From: Straminergon stramineum
Lineage: Eukaryota; Streptophyta; Bryopsida; Hypnales; Calliergonaceae
DNA length: 64,000 nt
Assembly: GCA_963920665.1 (NCBI GenBank)
Contig: OY987264.1
Location: 36,002,906 to 36,066,905, forward strand
Reading direction: 5' to 3'
This document shows positions 12,604-24,400 of the stretch, piece after piece. Every line of letters begins with the position of its first letter. Position 1 is the first letter of the stretch. The translations under genes were made by a program, and so were the position numbers. The notes under the pieces were generated by a model. That model was not told the DNA's origin. It worked only from the letters and a program-made list of their open reading frames with translations, and searched no databases.

Positions 12604-13200
12604 CCTTAGTCTTTGCAACACAAGCTAATACAAGAGAACTTGTACAAAAGGAGCAGACATCTTGAGAATCGATGGGAGTTGGCAACCACAAATCATTGTT
12701 ATTGACATCACCTATTGGTTCTTTAGATTTTTGCTTGATATAATCTTTAACTCTAAAGACTTATTTTGTCGATGTTATGTATTGCCACATTTAATATACA
12801 TAATTTAAATCATACCCAAACCTTACAATTTTGGAGGGTTCAATAATCAAACAATTTTTTTCCCATTGGTAATGGAATTAAAGAGCAAAAAAAATTTGTT
12901 CTCTACTAATTTTAGAAACTATGAATAATTTATATTAGAAAATGAATACAATGTCAACAAAAATAAAATAGTCCAATAGACAAACAACATGGTGACAACA
13001 TTTTAGACACTTTTAAATTCAATATGTAGAATTGTGACTTTTACAATAAAGTCCATAACAATTGATCTTTGCAACAAAAGCTTGTACAAGAGCACTCATA
13101 CGGAATGAGCAAACATCTAGAGAATCAATGGGAGTTAACCACTACAAATCATTGTCATTGTCTCATTGACATCACCCATTGGTAATCCGGAGTTTTACTT
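12604..13200. repeat. Last unit(s) of the ~460-bp tandem array
   Basis: Carries the same ordered motifs as the 5.6-7.7 kb array ('caaccacaaatcattgttattgacatcac', 'ttggtaatgg', 'gacaaacaacatgg', GTAGAATTGTGAC near 13,025). It ends near 13,200, after which the similarity is lost. Confidence 0.75.
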
Positions 13201-14780
13201 AATAGCCAAAAAGATCCACTAAATTGGACTCAATGGGAACAAAATACAAAGAAGGGGGTGGTATGAGAGAGAGAAGGGCACTTTTATACACAATTTTCCA
13301 AGAGCACCCCTCCCTCTTAACTAGTGGTAAATGGTAATCTTATCACTACAAGATTTTCATCTATTTTTTAGGATTTTCTGCTTCTAACTTTTGGAGAAAG
13401 GCTCTAAGTCCCAAGCAAATTGTACCATTGGCTATAGAATGCTATTTTTGATCCATAAGACTCACACCTCTTTTTTTCCATCCTGAAAACTTAATGACAA
13501 AAAACTAATGCTAACTATAAATAGAAATGGTGTGAAAATTCAACTATTGGAGTTTAACTTTTCTAAAAAAATAGACTAGCCTGGGTTAGTTGGAACCAGA
13601 TATGAGCGAGTAGAGAAAGACCTTGTTTTGGCCTTGTTTTGATTTCATGTGTTCCTGGAACTCCGGTGAACTCCACAAATAACCCTAATATGGCCCAAAT
13701 TAGAGAATCTTACTAGTTGAGGTATTTTTTGATGTCCAAACATCTTGAAATTTGTTGGGACAATTTATTAGTATAAAAAAAATCTATCCCAATTTTTAGT
13801 GAGAATTTATCACAACTTGGATAATTTATAGGAATTTTTCATCAGAGTTTTTGGCAATTGACTATTTAGAGGAGGATCTTCTATAAGTTAAAACATTCTA
13901 GAACTCTTTATGAAACCCCTCATGGAGTTCCACAAAAGATGTGCAAGCTCATATTTTTTCTCTGCACATTCGAAAAAGGAAAATAAAATCCTACTACCTC
14001 CTTTAAATATTGATGAACATGGAATCTTTTAATCAGAAGGGAATTTTGGCATAAATTTTTCCATTGAGTTCTTTGTGTTATTTCAATCCTTGAATACCAT
14101 ATTTTGGCTATAGATGCCCTCCACTAGTTGGTGTTGAATTTGTATTACTTGTAGGCTAACATTTAGGGTGTTTCCTATTTCTTGGAACAATTTGGAAACT
14201 AAAATCTATCTTTGGGAATTGACTTTAGGGATGTTGCTAGATTTACCTTGAAAAAATTTAGCCAAAATGAATCATATGCATGATAGATTTAGGTAGCTAG
14301 TTTAGGCACTATTCACTTAATATTTCTAGTTTCTACAATTCATCAGTTTCTAACCTATTCACATGTGGGACTTCGGATTATTTTAGGTATGACATTCTAT
14401 TTTGGAACAAATATTATATTGGTATGTAACATAAGTATTTGGGATCAACACTCTTTTGGAGGCTTTTTGCATAATAATCTTGTTTTAAACTAGAAAAAAA
14501 AGAAACAAGAACAACAACTATAAGTCTCAAGTCACAAATTTGGGGCTCCCAATGTACTTTGATTAAACTCAATTGTATACTTTCCAAATAACTACTTTTC
14601 GGAAATGAGCCTCAAATTAAAAACGAGCTTCAAATGCATTGGATCTTGGAGAAAAAAATACATTATATATTCATTTAAAAAAATTGGAGAATAGATTTTG
14701 AGACGCCATAAATTGATAGTGGTTGTACATGATATTTAACCTCATACTTTTTTTACAATCTCAATTTTATATTTGACATG
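13201..14780. other. Intergenic DNA, no feature recognised
   Basis: AT-rich with no coding signal, terminal repeats or tandem structure that I can support. Confidence 0.35.
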
Positions 14781-14898
14781 TATAAAGAGGATTGATGGAC
14801 TTGAAGTCACTTTCATAGTTTTAACACCTTTATGATCAAACATTATAATCTTTCAATCTATAAGTGGTATTTTTGTATGTTCTTTTCCAATTTGATCT

Positions 14899-15807
14899 TT
14901 ATCCCCTAATGTCCCCAAATCCCTACAAGGTACTCTTGGGATTTTGGATAGGCTTATGTGATCTCAATTTTTGACATAATTTTTTGAACTCTCTTTTGAA
15001 GATGGGAAATCAAATTAACTTTTTGGGAAGATCATTTTTATATCAATCAATGCCCAAAATAAAACAACATGCCACCCTAAGTCTAAAAAGTAGCTCGAGG
15101 GGCAGCCCAAAAAAAATCACAAAGACTTAATTTTTTTTAATTTATAATTTTTTTTCTCAAAGATTACACTTTTGCCTACATCTGAAGCTTTGAATCATTC
15201 TATTTGAACTAGTGATGTGAAAGTTATGGAAATCTTGTTTATTGGAAAATCTAAGCATCTTCTTGAAAAATTACTCATAAATAGAATCCCTTTTTTGATG
15301 CCCTTTTTACAAATTTTTTTGAAAAGGGTTAAGTTTTTTTTTCCACAACAATCTCACCTTGTGTTTCAATTCCATCTTAGAGATATTAACAGTTTAGGTT
15401 TTCCTTCAATCTTGAACCTTCTTCGACTTCATAAATTTTTAATGAGTGAAAATGAAATGTTTTTTTGTTGAATTTTTTCCCCTAGATTTTCATTTCAATT
15501 CTTCAACATAAAAAATTAGAAAATCAAAATCAGAATTACAAAATTTTTAAATAAAGGAGATTTAATAAAATCTAGTTGAGCAAGGTATATAAAACCTTGA
15601 TCCCCTACTTTAAATGCAAATATCTTGCAATCTATGGGGTCAAAGTTTTTGAAATATCTTCCATGCATTTTTATATTGGTCTAGTACAAGACCCTAGGGT
15701 TAGAGACAAGAAAAAAACAATTTTTAAAGTTTTTGCTCTTTGCAATAGAATTAGCACTTTTGAGTGGTCTTTGACGGAAAAAAAGGCCTTGGGACTTCAA
15801 GGGTTAA
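14899..15807. mobile_element. TTAA-type element (901 bp) with empty site preserved next to it
   Basis: The left edge reads TTAT (14,899-14,902, one change from TTAA) then CCCCTAATGTCCCC; the right edge is GGGACTTCAAGGG then TTAA (15,804-15,807). The flanking repeat, uninterrupted at 15,889 and 16,378, reads GATCCTTAATATGTCTAG; here it is split exactly at its TTAA. Inverted ends are CCCCTAATGTCCC and CCCTTGAAGTCCC. The interior around 15,180-15,230 resembles family B elements. No coding capacity. Confidence 0.75.
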
Positions 15808-15913
15808 TATGTCTAGTTTGAATTCATGCACCTTTATGATCAAATATTACAATCTTTCATCCATAAGTGATATTTTTATATTTTTTTTTCCCATGTGATC
15901 CTTAATATGTCTA

Positions 15914-16293
15914 GTTTGAATCAGGATTGTTCTGTTGAACGTATTTTGGGGTTTGGGTGTCGAATTGTTTGTCTAACGTCACATGTCGTATAAGATGAGT
16001 GTTACATACACTAAACAATTTTGTTGCATAAGGCCTTATCCTAGCAGCAAAGACAATTTTGAAATCTCCCTTTATTTATGATCCATAATTTAGAATGTAA
16101 TAAGTGATTATTAAATTTAGACACTTCAATAAAATGAAACTCAAATATGTCAAGATTAGAAATAGAAGGTGCTTTATTTGAAAGTCAACCTTAAAGTTGA
16201 CTTTATTAGATAGACAAGGGGGTCTACTAGATGTGTTGGACATCGTGTTTGTGGTGTTGTTGAGCTGTTTGGCCGAACAACCATCGTTTGAAT
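15914..16293. mobile_element. hAT-like MITE (364 bp) with 8-bp target duplication
   Basis: GTTTGAAT occurs at 15,914-15,921 and 16,286-16,293, flanking an element that starts CAGGATTGTTCTGTTGAAC and ends in the imperfect inverted repeat whose reverse complement is GATGGTTGTTCGGCCAAAC. An 8-bp duplication and a CAGG start are typical of hAT elements. The first ~90 bp closely match the sequence starting CAGGGTTGTTTTGTCGAACG at 56,070, so the MITE probably derives from that larger element. No gene inside. Confidence 0.75.
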
Positions 16294-16420
16294 TCAAGCT
16301 TGATTAATTTTAATACCCTCATGATCAAACATTATAATCTTTCAATTCATAATAAATATCTTTTGTATATTCTTTTCCCATGTAATCCTTAATATGTTCT
16401 AGTTTGAAATTCATGTAGTT

Positions 16421-17905
16421 ACAATTTCCAAAAAAATTAACGAAACTTTTTCAAAAATTGGTAATTTGTTTAATTTAAAGAAAATTCCACAAAGCCCAAT
16501 AAAGACCTTAGGCATTTAGGGGTTGAGTACAAATATCAAATTAGACTTCTATAGAGATTTTCAGGACTTGTATTGGCAAATTGATGTTTCCCTCATCTTA
16601 CCTTCAATATATACAATAACTAGCTATGTCTTTAAATTTCTTCAAAGAAAACAAAGAGCCTTTATAATAGGAGGCACTTAAAAATCCTAGGGGGCTACTA
16701 GAAGGCTTTGAAAAGCTATATATCTAGTTTAAAAGAGTCATATGAAGGTTTCAAGTAGATACATAGAATATTATAGGAGTCCCCTAAGATACTAGGCGGA
16801 TATACTTATCTTTGAAAGAAAGTTTGACTTCTACAAAGTCCAACCAGATAGGAGAAGATATCGAAGCTAACGGAGGGTGCATGTCCATTATAAATTGTAT
16901 TTGTTATATATAATTACCAATTTATTTTCACTATTTTCTGCATAAAGCATAGTAATGATAATACTTTTACAAAAAAAAATAAAAAAGTAAAGATTATCTA
17001 AATTGATATACAACTTGTATTTTGTTTTATATAATAAAAATAAAATATTTGAACTCAACCATGTCTAACTTTAAAAGATGAATTGAGTTTTGAAATAACC
17101 TTTCACCTTTTGCAATTAGTTGGTCCTCATTTGTTCTAACAAATGCAAAGAATCGCGATTTCATCCATCATTCAAAGTATCAAATTTCATTAGTATAGAG
17201 TTTCATCTATTTGTTCTTTCTAAATCCTAACTATGCATTTCGTCCACATTGTTTTCCCTACTTTTCAATTAAACCTTATAGGTTGATGAAACCTTTATGT
17301 GCCATTAAAATATATAATGGGATTTGTTCTAATATGGGGTTCATAAGTTCACATGGTCACAAAATTGTTTCACATTTCCATTAAGATGGCCACATTTTCA
17401 TCAAATTCACAAATGTTCATCTAAACCTTGGAAGCACTCTTGAGTTCTAACAAATTCTTGAAATTAATAGGTTCCCACTCAAACTTTTTGAAATTTTTGC
17501 AGATTTTCACATACATCTTTGAACATTTGTGTTATTTACTTGAATTTCATCACATTGGTCATAGAGGAAGGTTACCTTTGATGATTCAAGTATTCTTTTA
17601 GAAGAATCATGAATGAGAAATTATTTGCACAAAACATTTGTCATGAAACACCCTGTTCATCATACAAGAATTATCATGCATCTTTCCACAACTTAATTAG
17701 TACATGACTTTTGAGTCTTTGTAGTTTTAAGCCATAGTTTCTCCTACCTCAAGAATATATACTCAAGATTGATTGTAGAATTGTGAGCTGGGATATTTTG
17801 TAACTACTAAAAGTAGCTTTTTGAAGAATGAATCATTGCAAGCAACTACATGTGAAAGAAGTCAAATGAGATGAGATACATGCATTCATTGTCAAAGTAA
17901 GCATA
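16421..17905. other. Intergenic DNA, no feature recognised
   Basis: No coding signal. A degenerate TTAA-element-like end ('catttaggggttgag') lies near 16,510, but no partner end was found. Confidence 0.35.
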
Positions 17906-18837
17906 TTAACCCCTAAAGTTCCATGACTATGTTTTCACCAAAAATGTTCTAAATCTGCCATTTCTAGTGCAAGTACCAAGTTTAAGAATAAAAACATTTT
18001 CGAACACACTTAACCATAGGATCTTGTAGTAAAATTTTTTGAAAAGATGTGGAGAAAATTTCAGAAATTTTCATCATGTAGATTGCAAGATATTCACATT
18101 TGAAGTGACAAAAATTAGTTTTTTTACTGTGCAAAAAACCAGGCAATAGCACTTTAGAAGGTTACATTTGTATGAAAACATGTCCAAAATGGTGGTGTAT
18201 CTTTGGATTCATTCTTAAAGGCAAGTTGGCTATATGCTTGAAAAAGTTCTAATCATTTGGAACTATACAACATATAGTAAAAAATAGTAAGTAGAAAGAA
18301 GTAGAGAATGGTTCAAAATACTAAATTGTCAAGAATGGAATTATGGAATTCAAAAGTGCCAATCCCAATGGTTGTAATTTTGTAATAAACAATCTACATC
18401 CTATTGTTTTATTTTTTTCAAAAAATATTAAAAATTGATTTAAATAAAGGACTTCAAAGTTTATTTTAGAGTAGAGATTCTACAACTGCCCACAAACTAA
18501 AATTCCTCGTAACTTTCATCTCATTGATAAAAATGGACTAATTCAAAGCTTTCCCCGCATATATAAATCTAGAAAACCAATTTCAGATTTTTATTTATGA
18601 AAAAAGTGATTTTTTCTGACCTACCCGAGCTCCCCAAGTTGAGAAACAAACAACATTTTGCATAATAACTTTTCACTTGTATACTCAAATGAATTGAAAT
18701 TTAGCATGCATGGAAGATATTCCTAGTCCACACCTTGTAAAAAAATTTCAGCCTAAATAAGTCAAATCTCTACTCACATGTACCTGCCCAAGAAAGTTAT
18801 GTTGCCAAAAATACAAGGCTGGTTCTTTAGGGGTTAA
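17906..18837. mobile_element. TTAA-flanked element, family B copy 1 (924 bp)
   Basis: TTAA at 17,906-17,909 and 18,834-18,837. The left end is CCCCTAAAGTTCC, and the right end reads as the inverted repeat CCCCTAAAGAACC (13 bp, two mismatches). The interior is collinear with the elements at 46,161 and 47,269 (shared blocks 'ttgcaagatatt', 'caagttggctacatgcttgaaa' and 'gtaataaacaatctacat'). No gene. Confidence 0.82.
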
Positions 18838-18955
18838 TAGCACCTATTAGACTTGCAATTTTTCATGCAAGGATTCAAACTTGGGTAAACAATTTTACTC
18901 ATCTACTCAAAGATTTGTCAATAATTAGACCAAACTTTGTTGAATTGATACCAAG

Positions 18956-19354
18956 TAAGGGAGCCGACCCATTTCTGACCACTTAAGCAAATACACATAC
19001 CTGCAAGGGAGGTTTCAACAGTGGGGAAATTTTCCCATGAGTAGAAATAGAGTTCATAAGGTTTCCATAATTTTTCATATTTTTTTTCAAAAAATAATTA
19101 CTACGAATTTTTAAGTTGAAGATTCTATTCTACCCATATTGGTCATATAGACCTTTTTATTTTCGACCAAGGGTTGGATGCAAAATCCAACAAGGGTTTG
19201 TTCCAATTTTGAGAGTCCTGTAGCCAATCAAAATGCACCACAACTGCTCGGGAACTGTGCCAGCATTAATCGTTGCTAATCACCTACTGATTGAAATTAC
19301 CCCACCCTACATTGCCAGACTAGGTCCGTGATTAGTAATGGGTCGGCTCCCTTA
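18956..19354. mobile_element. MITE with 24-bp inverted ends, TA target (395 bp)
   Basis: The left end AGGGAGCCGACCCATTTCTG and the right end, reverse-complemented AGGGAGCCGACCCATTACTA, are near-perfect inverted repeats that continue a few bases further. TA flanks both sides (18,956-18,957 and 19,353-19,354), pointing to a Tc1/mariner or PIF-like target; superfamily not settled. It lies about 120 bp beyond a family B element. No coding capacity. Confidence 0.75.
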
Positions 19355-20240
19355 GGGTTGCCAAAACTGGCGGAACATTCATTCAATCTACGACATGCAA
19401 CTCCTGATGAAGCCGACAATTGACTGAGGACAAGATTCCAACAACTTCGTGTGCACCAATTTCAATCAAACAACAAAAGTAGTCCTCAACATGAATTACT
19501 GATTGTGGACAATGATCATGAATCATAAACACGTACATAGGTTGGTATGCAGTCAAAACGAGACTGAATTAAATATGAAAATTCCAATTCATTGATATGT
19601 ACATGAATAAAGAGGAGTTTACAACAAGTGAACTGAGTCATTCCTTTGTACTAAATTTTGCTACCCTAGCGAGTTTTAGGGTTTAGCATTTAACGATGCG
19701 CTGATAATAGGCGGGTGGAAGTGCTCAATTTTAGCCAACTCGGTGCCCTCATGCGGATATACTCGTCAGAAGAAATACGCCAAATCAGTGTGCGAAATAG
19801 GGCTTTGGGAAGAGCAAATGACAAGTGAACTACAAAGTACCTACTAAACTTTTCATGGAAAATTACAGACTCAGAAGAGTTCTTCATGGATTACTTTGTG
19901 AGATGTGGAAGAGAGCAGCGACCAGTAAAGAACTGGGACGGGGGAGTTCAAGGACTTGACTACTCGATAAAGACCGCCACTTCGCTCCTGGAATTCTTTC
20001 TGATGGTGCGATTAGAATCAATGGATTGCCATTCTGAGTCATACTTCTAGTATGTAAATGATTTTAATCGAGGATATCCAAAATTGCATGATAGCTGGCG
20101 AAAACGCAAGTTAAGTTGAAGACATCAGTTAGTGCAATATCAAGTGGAAAATTCTAGATTGAAAAAACCAGTGAAGTAACTGTAGGCACACTGTGATCAC
20201 AAATCAAGATACAAATCCATTTCAACATAACATAGAGTCT

Positions 20241-20246
20241 TTTATT
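20241..20246 (-). promoter_or_regulatory. AATAAA poly(A) signal of the nsLTP gene
   Basis: A perfect AATAAA on the minus strand, 181 bp beyond the nsLTP stop codon, at a plausible distance for the 3' UTR. Confidence 0.5.
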
Positions 20247-20426
20247 ATGAAATTCCGTTGACTTCGGATATGGTCCAAATCCAAACTGATTGGACCACGC
20301 TGATAAAATCCAGCACCCCGAGCCACTACAGTAAAACGTGTGAAAGCAAGTCTAAGAGAAGGCAGCTCTAACTACGCGTTCAACCACGCTGTAGTCTCAA
20401 GTTGTAGCAATGAGAAACCAGTCGAC

Positions 20427-20935
20427 TTAGCTTCCAGGGACGCGGATTCCTTCACAAGTTTCAAACGACCCAAGGTTTATTAGCGCCAGCTCTCAACAAT
20501 CGACAAGACACTTCTGCAACTCCAGCCAAATGAATAGAAATGGAATTGAAGTTCCATGCATGATATGTCAAGATGCAGAGAGGAGCAGACGGAGGACTAC
20601 ATATACTTACCCTGGCAAACGAAGCCTTTTGGGACGGCAATGCGGCACTTGAGAGGGATGGAAAGAGCGATGCGCGGAATCACGTGCTGCGACTTGGCCA
20701 GCGGGTGTGAGAGTAGCGAGCACAAGCACTTGGCGCCAGGCAACCCTTTGCCCATGCTGGCGACGTTGGCGCAGCACTGCTTGGACGGCGTCACTTTGTC
20801 GTCCTTGCTGGCGGCGATGCACGGCGCCAGCTGCACAATGTTGCAGCCCGCGGCCGACGTCGTGCCCACCATGGCCTCCGAGGCCACCAGCAGTACCACA
20901 CACAGAGCAACAAGCTCGACCTGATGGAGCTTCAT
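20427..20935 (-). CDS. Non-specific lipid-transfer protein (8-cysteine, CLC type), two exons
   Basis: Secreted 115-aa protein expected to bind and carry lipids in the apoplast or cell wall. Exon 1 (20,935-20,611) encodes a hydrophobic signal peptide (about residues 1-29, ending TTSAAG) and then the full eight-cysteine motif: Cys31, Cys39, Cys56-Cys57, Cys70-Leu-Cys72, Cys97 and Cys107. The hydrophobic residue in C-L-C is typical of type II/DIR1-like members. The donor is G/GTAAGT at 20,610. I place exon 2 at 20,449-20,427 behind acceptor GAAG, giving the ending GIRVPGS, a usual nsLTP terminus. The same exon 2 with acceptor TGCAG is preserved in the duplicate at 28.3 kb, which supports the choice. 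The intron is 161 bp. A TATA box and AATAAA are present. GC content is much higher than in the surroundings. Exact lipid ligand and role are unknown. Confidence 0.92.
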
Positions 20936-21100
20936 CGTAGAAACTTAATATGCTGGCTGAAGTGTAAATTCGACTGCACCAATTCAGACGTACGTGGACT
21001 GGAACCAACTATGGACACTGGTTGGATGTTCTGATCAATCACAAGAGCCTGACTAAGTATGAAGCTGGTGGAGATGTAAGTTGAATGAAGATGGAGCTCG

Positions 21101-21107
21101 ATTTATA
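21101..21107 (-). promoter_or_regulatory. TATA box of the nsLTP gene
   Basis: TATAAAT on the minus strand, about 166 bp upstream of the nsLTP ATG, which implies a leader of roughly 130-140 nt. No other TATA-like match in the near upstream region is as good. Confidence 0.55.
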
Positions 21108-21109
21108 GC

Positions 21110-22560
21110 ATCCTCGGCAGGATCATTATTCAGCGAATTGTCTCTCTGGTTTTGCTGGAGTCAGAAATTTTATCAGTTTCATTGATTGCAAGTCAATTAC
21201 TTGATTCATTACAGCGGCTTTGGAAAAAAGTGGGTGCAGTGAGTGGGTCGATGCGGCGCTAATCGCCATGAGTTGGAAGTCAATTCGTTGTTGGGTCAAA
21301 TCATTATGTTTTCACCTAAGTGAGGATGTCAACTGCAGTAATGAGCAGGTGGTCAACCACAATTTGGTGAATATTTGTTGGTGAATCATTGTTAGAGATG
21401 CAATGGTGGACAGAACTAGCAAAGAACGGCAATTTCAACATCGAAAATTTTGCCTCTACCGGAAGTTGCACATAGGTAAATCATCATTCGTTAACACTTG
21501 ACAAAGCAACCAAGGAGATCACGTTCAGGATAGAATGCTATTTTAGAAATATAATAAATGGTCTCAAGAAAAATGCTATATTATTTGAAATCTGATTCAG
21601 AAATAGCTTGTGATCACGATTATGTCCAGTGTGGATGCCCTGTGAACGGAAAACAGACAAAGCCTATGGTTTGTCACACCTAAAAAAACACTTTTTCTGC
21701 CAAGGAGAGCTCGTTGGTCAAAATAATGATTTTTTTTAAGAATATTAGTGTCCTAAAGAGAAAACCAACCCAAGTTGTTTTGTAATTTTCTGACCCTCAA
21801 CAGTATTCAATGAATTTTGAGAGTAGAAAACATAGGGTGCTTTTTCATGCCACTAGACTCTATTCAAACAGCTTCTGGCAAATGAATTTTAACATTGAAT
21901 TTTAACGTTTTGGTTGCTTTCACTTCGACAACATGACAAAAGCTACTCCTGAAATGTAGTTTCTCCCCCCGCTCACATAGAAGTGTAAACATTATGATAT
22001 TTGGTGAAGCAATTCTGATTCTCAAAGAACTTGAAAATTGTTTTCCATTTCCGACATAGCATGGAAGTCCGCCCTTTGGCTAGCTAGTGTGACAATTATC
22101 AAACCAGACAACAGAATTAACATCGAGCTTGACAGCATATAGAATACTTACATACTGATTCAACTAGAATGAATTACTAGGTAAGCACATCGGCTTAAGT
22201 ACACAAACTGAAGGGTCTGAAGCTACACGGACGAAAGTCTAACTGAAAAGAGCTACGATGTGAATCATCGAGGTGAATCATACTTTCGTCAACAACTTCC
22301 ATTTGTGAAAAAGTTCTGAAGAAAGCACGAGGGAACAAAATTACTCAACAATTAAACGCTGATGACTTTGCTTCCATCATGAGCACCTCTACCAAATGGA
22401 ATTCTCTTTGTTCGGGTAAACCAGAGTTTCCGCCTCTCCCACAAATTTCCCATCCCGCACACTCCGACCACCACACAAATTATTGCACTAACATGTTCGC
22501 CCAAGCTTTTCGGTCCAATTACGAACCAGAAAACCACAGTCCAGTGCTAGTGAGAGACCT
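21110..22560. other. Intergenic region between nsLTP and small-protein gene B
   Basis: No coding region supported. Less AT-rich than the transposon-filled parts. Probably contains nsLTP upstream sequence (minus strand) and, towards the right, upstream sequence of gene B. Confidence 0.35.
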
Positions 22561-22599
22561 AATGTAGGTGCAGGCGCGACACCAAATCCGTGCATTACT

Positions 22600-22933
22600 C
22601 TTCACAGTACTCTTGGTATACGGATCCGAACATTATCCCAACCAGTCAGAGACATCCAGGTGGCATGGATTCCACCCCCAACATTCTGACGTGTCATAGT
22701 GCCAGCTACACAAGCGCAGGACACGTGTCCTTGCTAACCTCCATGGCCGTTTGTATAATAACTGGCCTCTCCGACACGACCACCGCAAGTTTCACTGGCT
22801 TTAACCTTCCTTCTCAGTTTCCCCAGATATTCGCTTAGTCCAGAAGATTGTTTCGAAGCAGCGCTTGCATTGCATTATTCTCATAGACTTTCTGAAACTG
22901 CAGCACCAGATTCATTAGTAGCGCTATCCAGCT
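22600..22933 (+). promoter_or_regulatory. Conserved upstream/leader block of gene B
   Basis: Blocks here recur upstream of copy A ('acattctgacgtgtcatagt' near 22,680 against the inverse at 580-605). The final 130 bp ('ccttctcag', 'tccagaaga', 'cattgcattattct', then 'ccagct' before ATG) recurs upstream of copies A and C. Preservation in all three copies suggests leader or promoter function; the transcription start is not determined. Confidence 0.5.
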
Positions 22934-23359
22934 ATGGACGCCTTGCGATCTGCCGATGCTCACGTCGCCGCTGCCACTCATCCCCGTGGAAACATGCGTT
23001 GGCGATTGCAGAGGTAGCTCACACGGCCACCACCTAACCATGATTGGAATCCGCAGTCACGTTGCTGCTGTCGATTGGTGCAATTGATGTGATTGCCGCT
23101 AATGTGTAAGCCAAGAATGTTGATATCGAAGTATTGAAGTGCTGATTTGAGATTTGCGTTCTGTTGCGTTGGTGTTGGCAGATACAACCCCATGGCCAGG
23201 CTTCGATGGCAGAAGAACCGAGTTGCGCACCCCGTGGCCCACCAGAGGGCTCACACCAGGGCTCGCATGAACTCCCTCAACCCTCTTTTCTACTTGCGAC
23301 GCATCCGAAACAACCACAGCGGGGTCGGCCGACGCCGACACACCACGCACGTCATCTAG
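22934..23359 (+). CDS. Arg/His-rich small protein, copy B (85 aa, two exons)
   Basis: Exon 1 is 22,934-23,013 (starts MDALRSADAHVAAATHP), donor AG/GTAGCT, intron 23,014-23,181, acceptor GGCAG, exon 2 23,182-23,359 ending HTTHVI-stop. The intron is in phase 2 and splits an Arg codon. The product is very basic, with WRLQRYNP at the junction, RLRWQKNR, the repeat-like AHPVAHQRAHTRAR, then LFYLRRIRNN and a GRRRHTTH tail; no signal peptide, membrane segment or zinc-finger spacing. Compared with copy C, 17 of 18 coding differences are synonymous (the exception is His/Leu after RIRNN), strong evidence for a functional protein read in this frame with this intron. Function unknown; a nucleic-acid or ribosome-associated role would fit the charge but is a guess. 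Long open frames on the other strand are shadows. Confidence 0.8.
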
Positions 23360-24148
23360 ACGACATTCAGGCTTTTGTGAATGTCGCGAGAGAAGCATGA
23401 TTGCCGCAATGTATTCGCAGGCAGTGATTTGTACAGTTTAGAGTTCCAACCACCAATCGTAGTGGCGGTTGAATTATTCTCATTCTTGTGTAACCCTCAG
23501 TCCTCATCTTAGGGTACCATTTTTGTGTACTATACGAGAGAATTACGAAGTTAGCATATGTTGCTTGATTTACGGTCTTGTGTACACTCTTGCAATTCAC
23601 GTGCAAGAGATGGACATGAACCATGTTTTATGAAGAAGCAAGCGATCGGTGCTAAGGTTTTAATTGAGATTGGTCAGGTGTACAGAGTAGGCCCATTGGC
23701 ATTGATCATCATCAGAGATTTTTCATTCCTTACATCTTCTCATCTATTTGATGAGTTTTAGTTCCTATATATGTGATGGGACACAATTGTGATCACAGTA
23801 AAGGTAGAATATTATCATCTTTCTCGTTTGATTTCTGTTCATTTTGAGTACTGGCTTGCGGTGTATTGCCATGATTGATCTCCTCAGCACTCACCCTTGC
23901 AGAGAGATTACTAACTCATGAAAGTGAAAGGGCATGAGCTAAAATCAGAATTGCATTTCGGGTTTAGATTCATTCTAATAAAGACTGATTCATCGCGGAT
24001 TGCATAAAATGAACAGACATGAGAGGCAAGATCCAAACAACTAGCCAGGGTAGCTTCACGGGGAGGATACTAACTTAATTAGTTTTGAGAACAATAGAAA
24101 AACACATGCGTCAGAAATTCAGACCTGAATATAGTAAACATGGGATTG

Positions 24149-24400
24149 TTAACCCATAAACGATGTGGTGGACGTTTATAGTCTGATGCATGACAAGGAA
24201 TTCTCCTGCGTAGGAGAAAAGTGCAACTATTCATCCTTCGAATTATGGGTGGAAAGGTGAGATCTTCCCAATGAGTGCTTTTGAATTTTTGTATACCAAT
24301 GATTCCCATGGTATCAAAATGGATGATTTCTATAGTCACTACTCCATCCTTTAAGGGTCGAAGTGAAAATACCCAATTCATCAAAATCAGCAATTTAGCA
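24149..24400. mobile_element. Partial TTAA element, one end only
   Basis: TTAA at 24,149-24,152 followed by CCCATAAACGATGTGG and 'ggacgttt', matching the inverted right end of the 372-bp element at 843-1222. A convincing second end was not found, so the right boundary is approximate. Confidence 0.5.

Larger units (their letters stand above)
14780..16420. repeat. Three ~110-bp repeat copies interrupted by two transposon insertions
   Basis: The unit 'tatgatcaaacattataatctttca ... cccatgtgatccttaatatgtctagtttgaattcatg' occurs at about 14,825-14,900, 15,815-15,921 and 16,294-16,415. The first junction carries a TTAA element and the second a hAT-like MITE. Neighbouring copies show what each site looked like before insertion. 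Confidence 0.78.

Noticed and set aside
20556..21008. Other frames of 77-133 codons over the nsLTP gene
   Set aside because: Shadows of the GC-rich nsLTP exon; only the 112-codon minus frame carries signal peptide and eight-cysteine motif.
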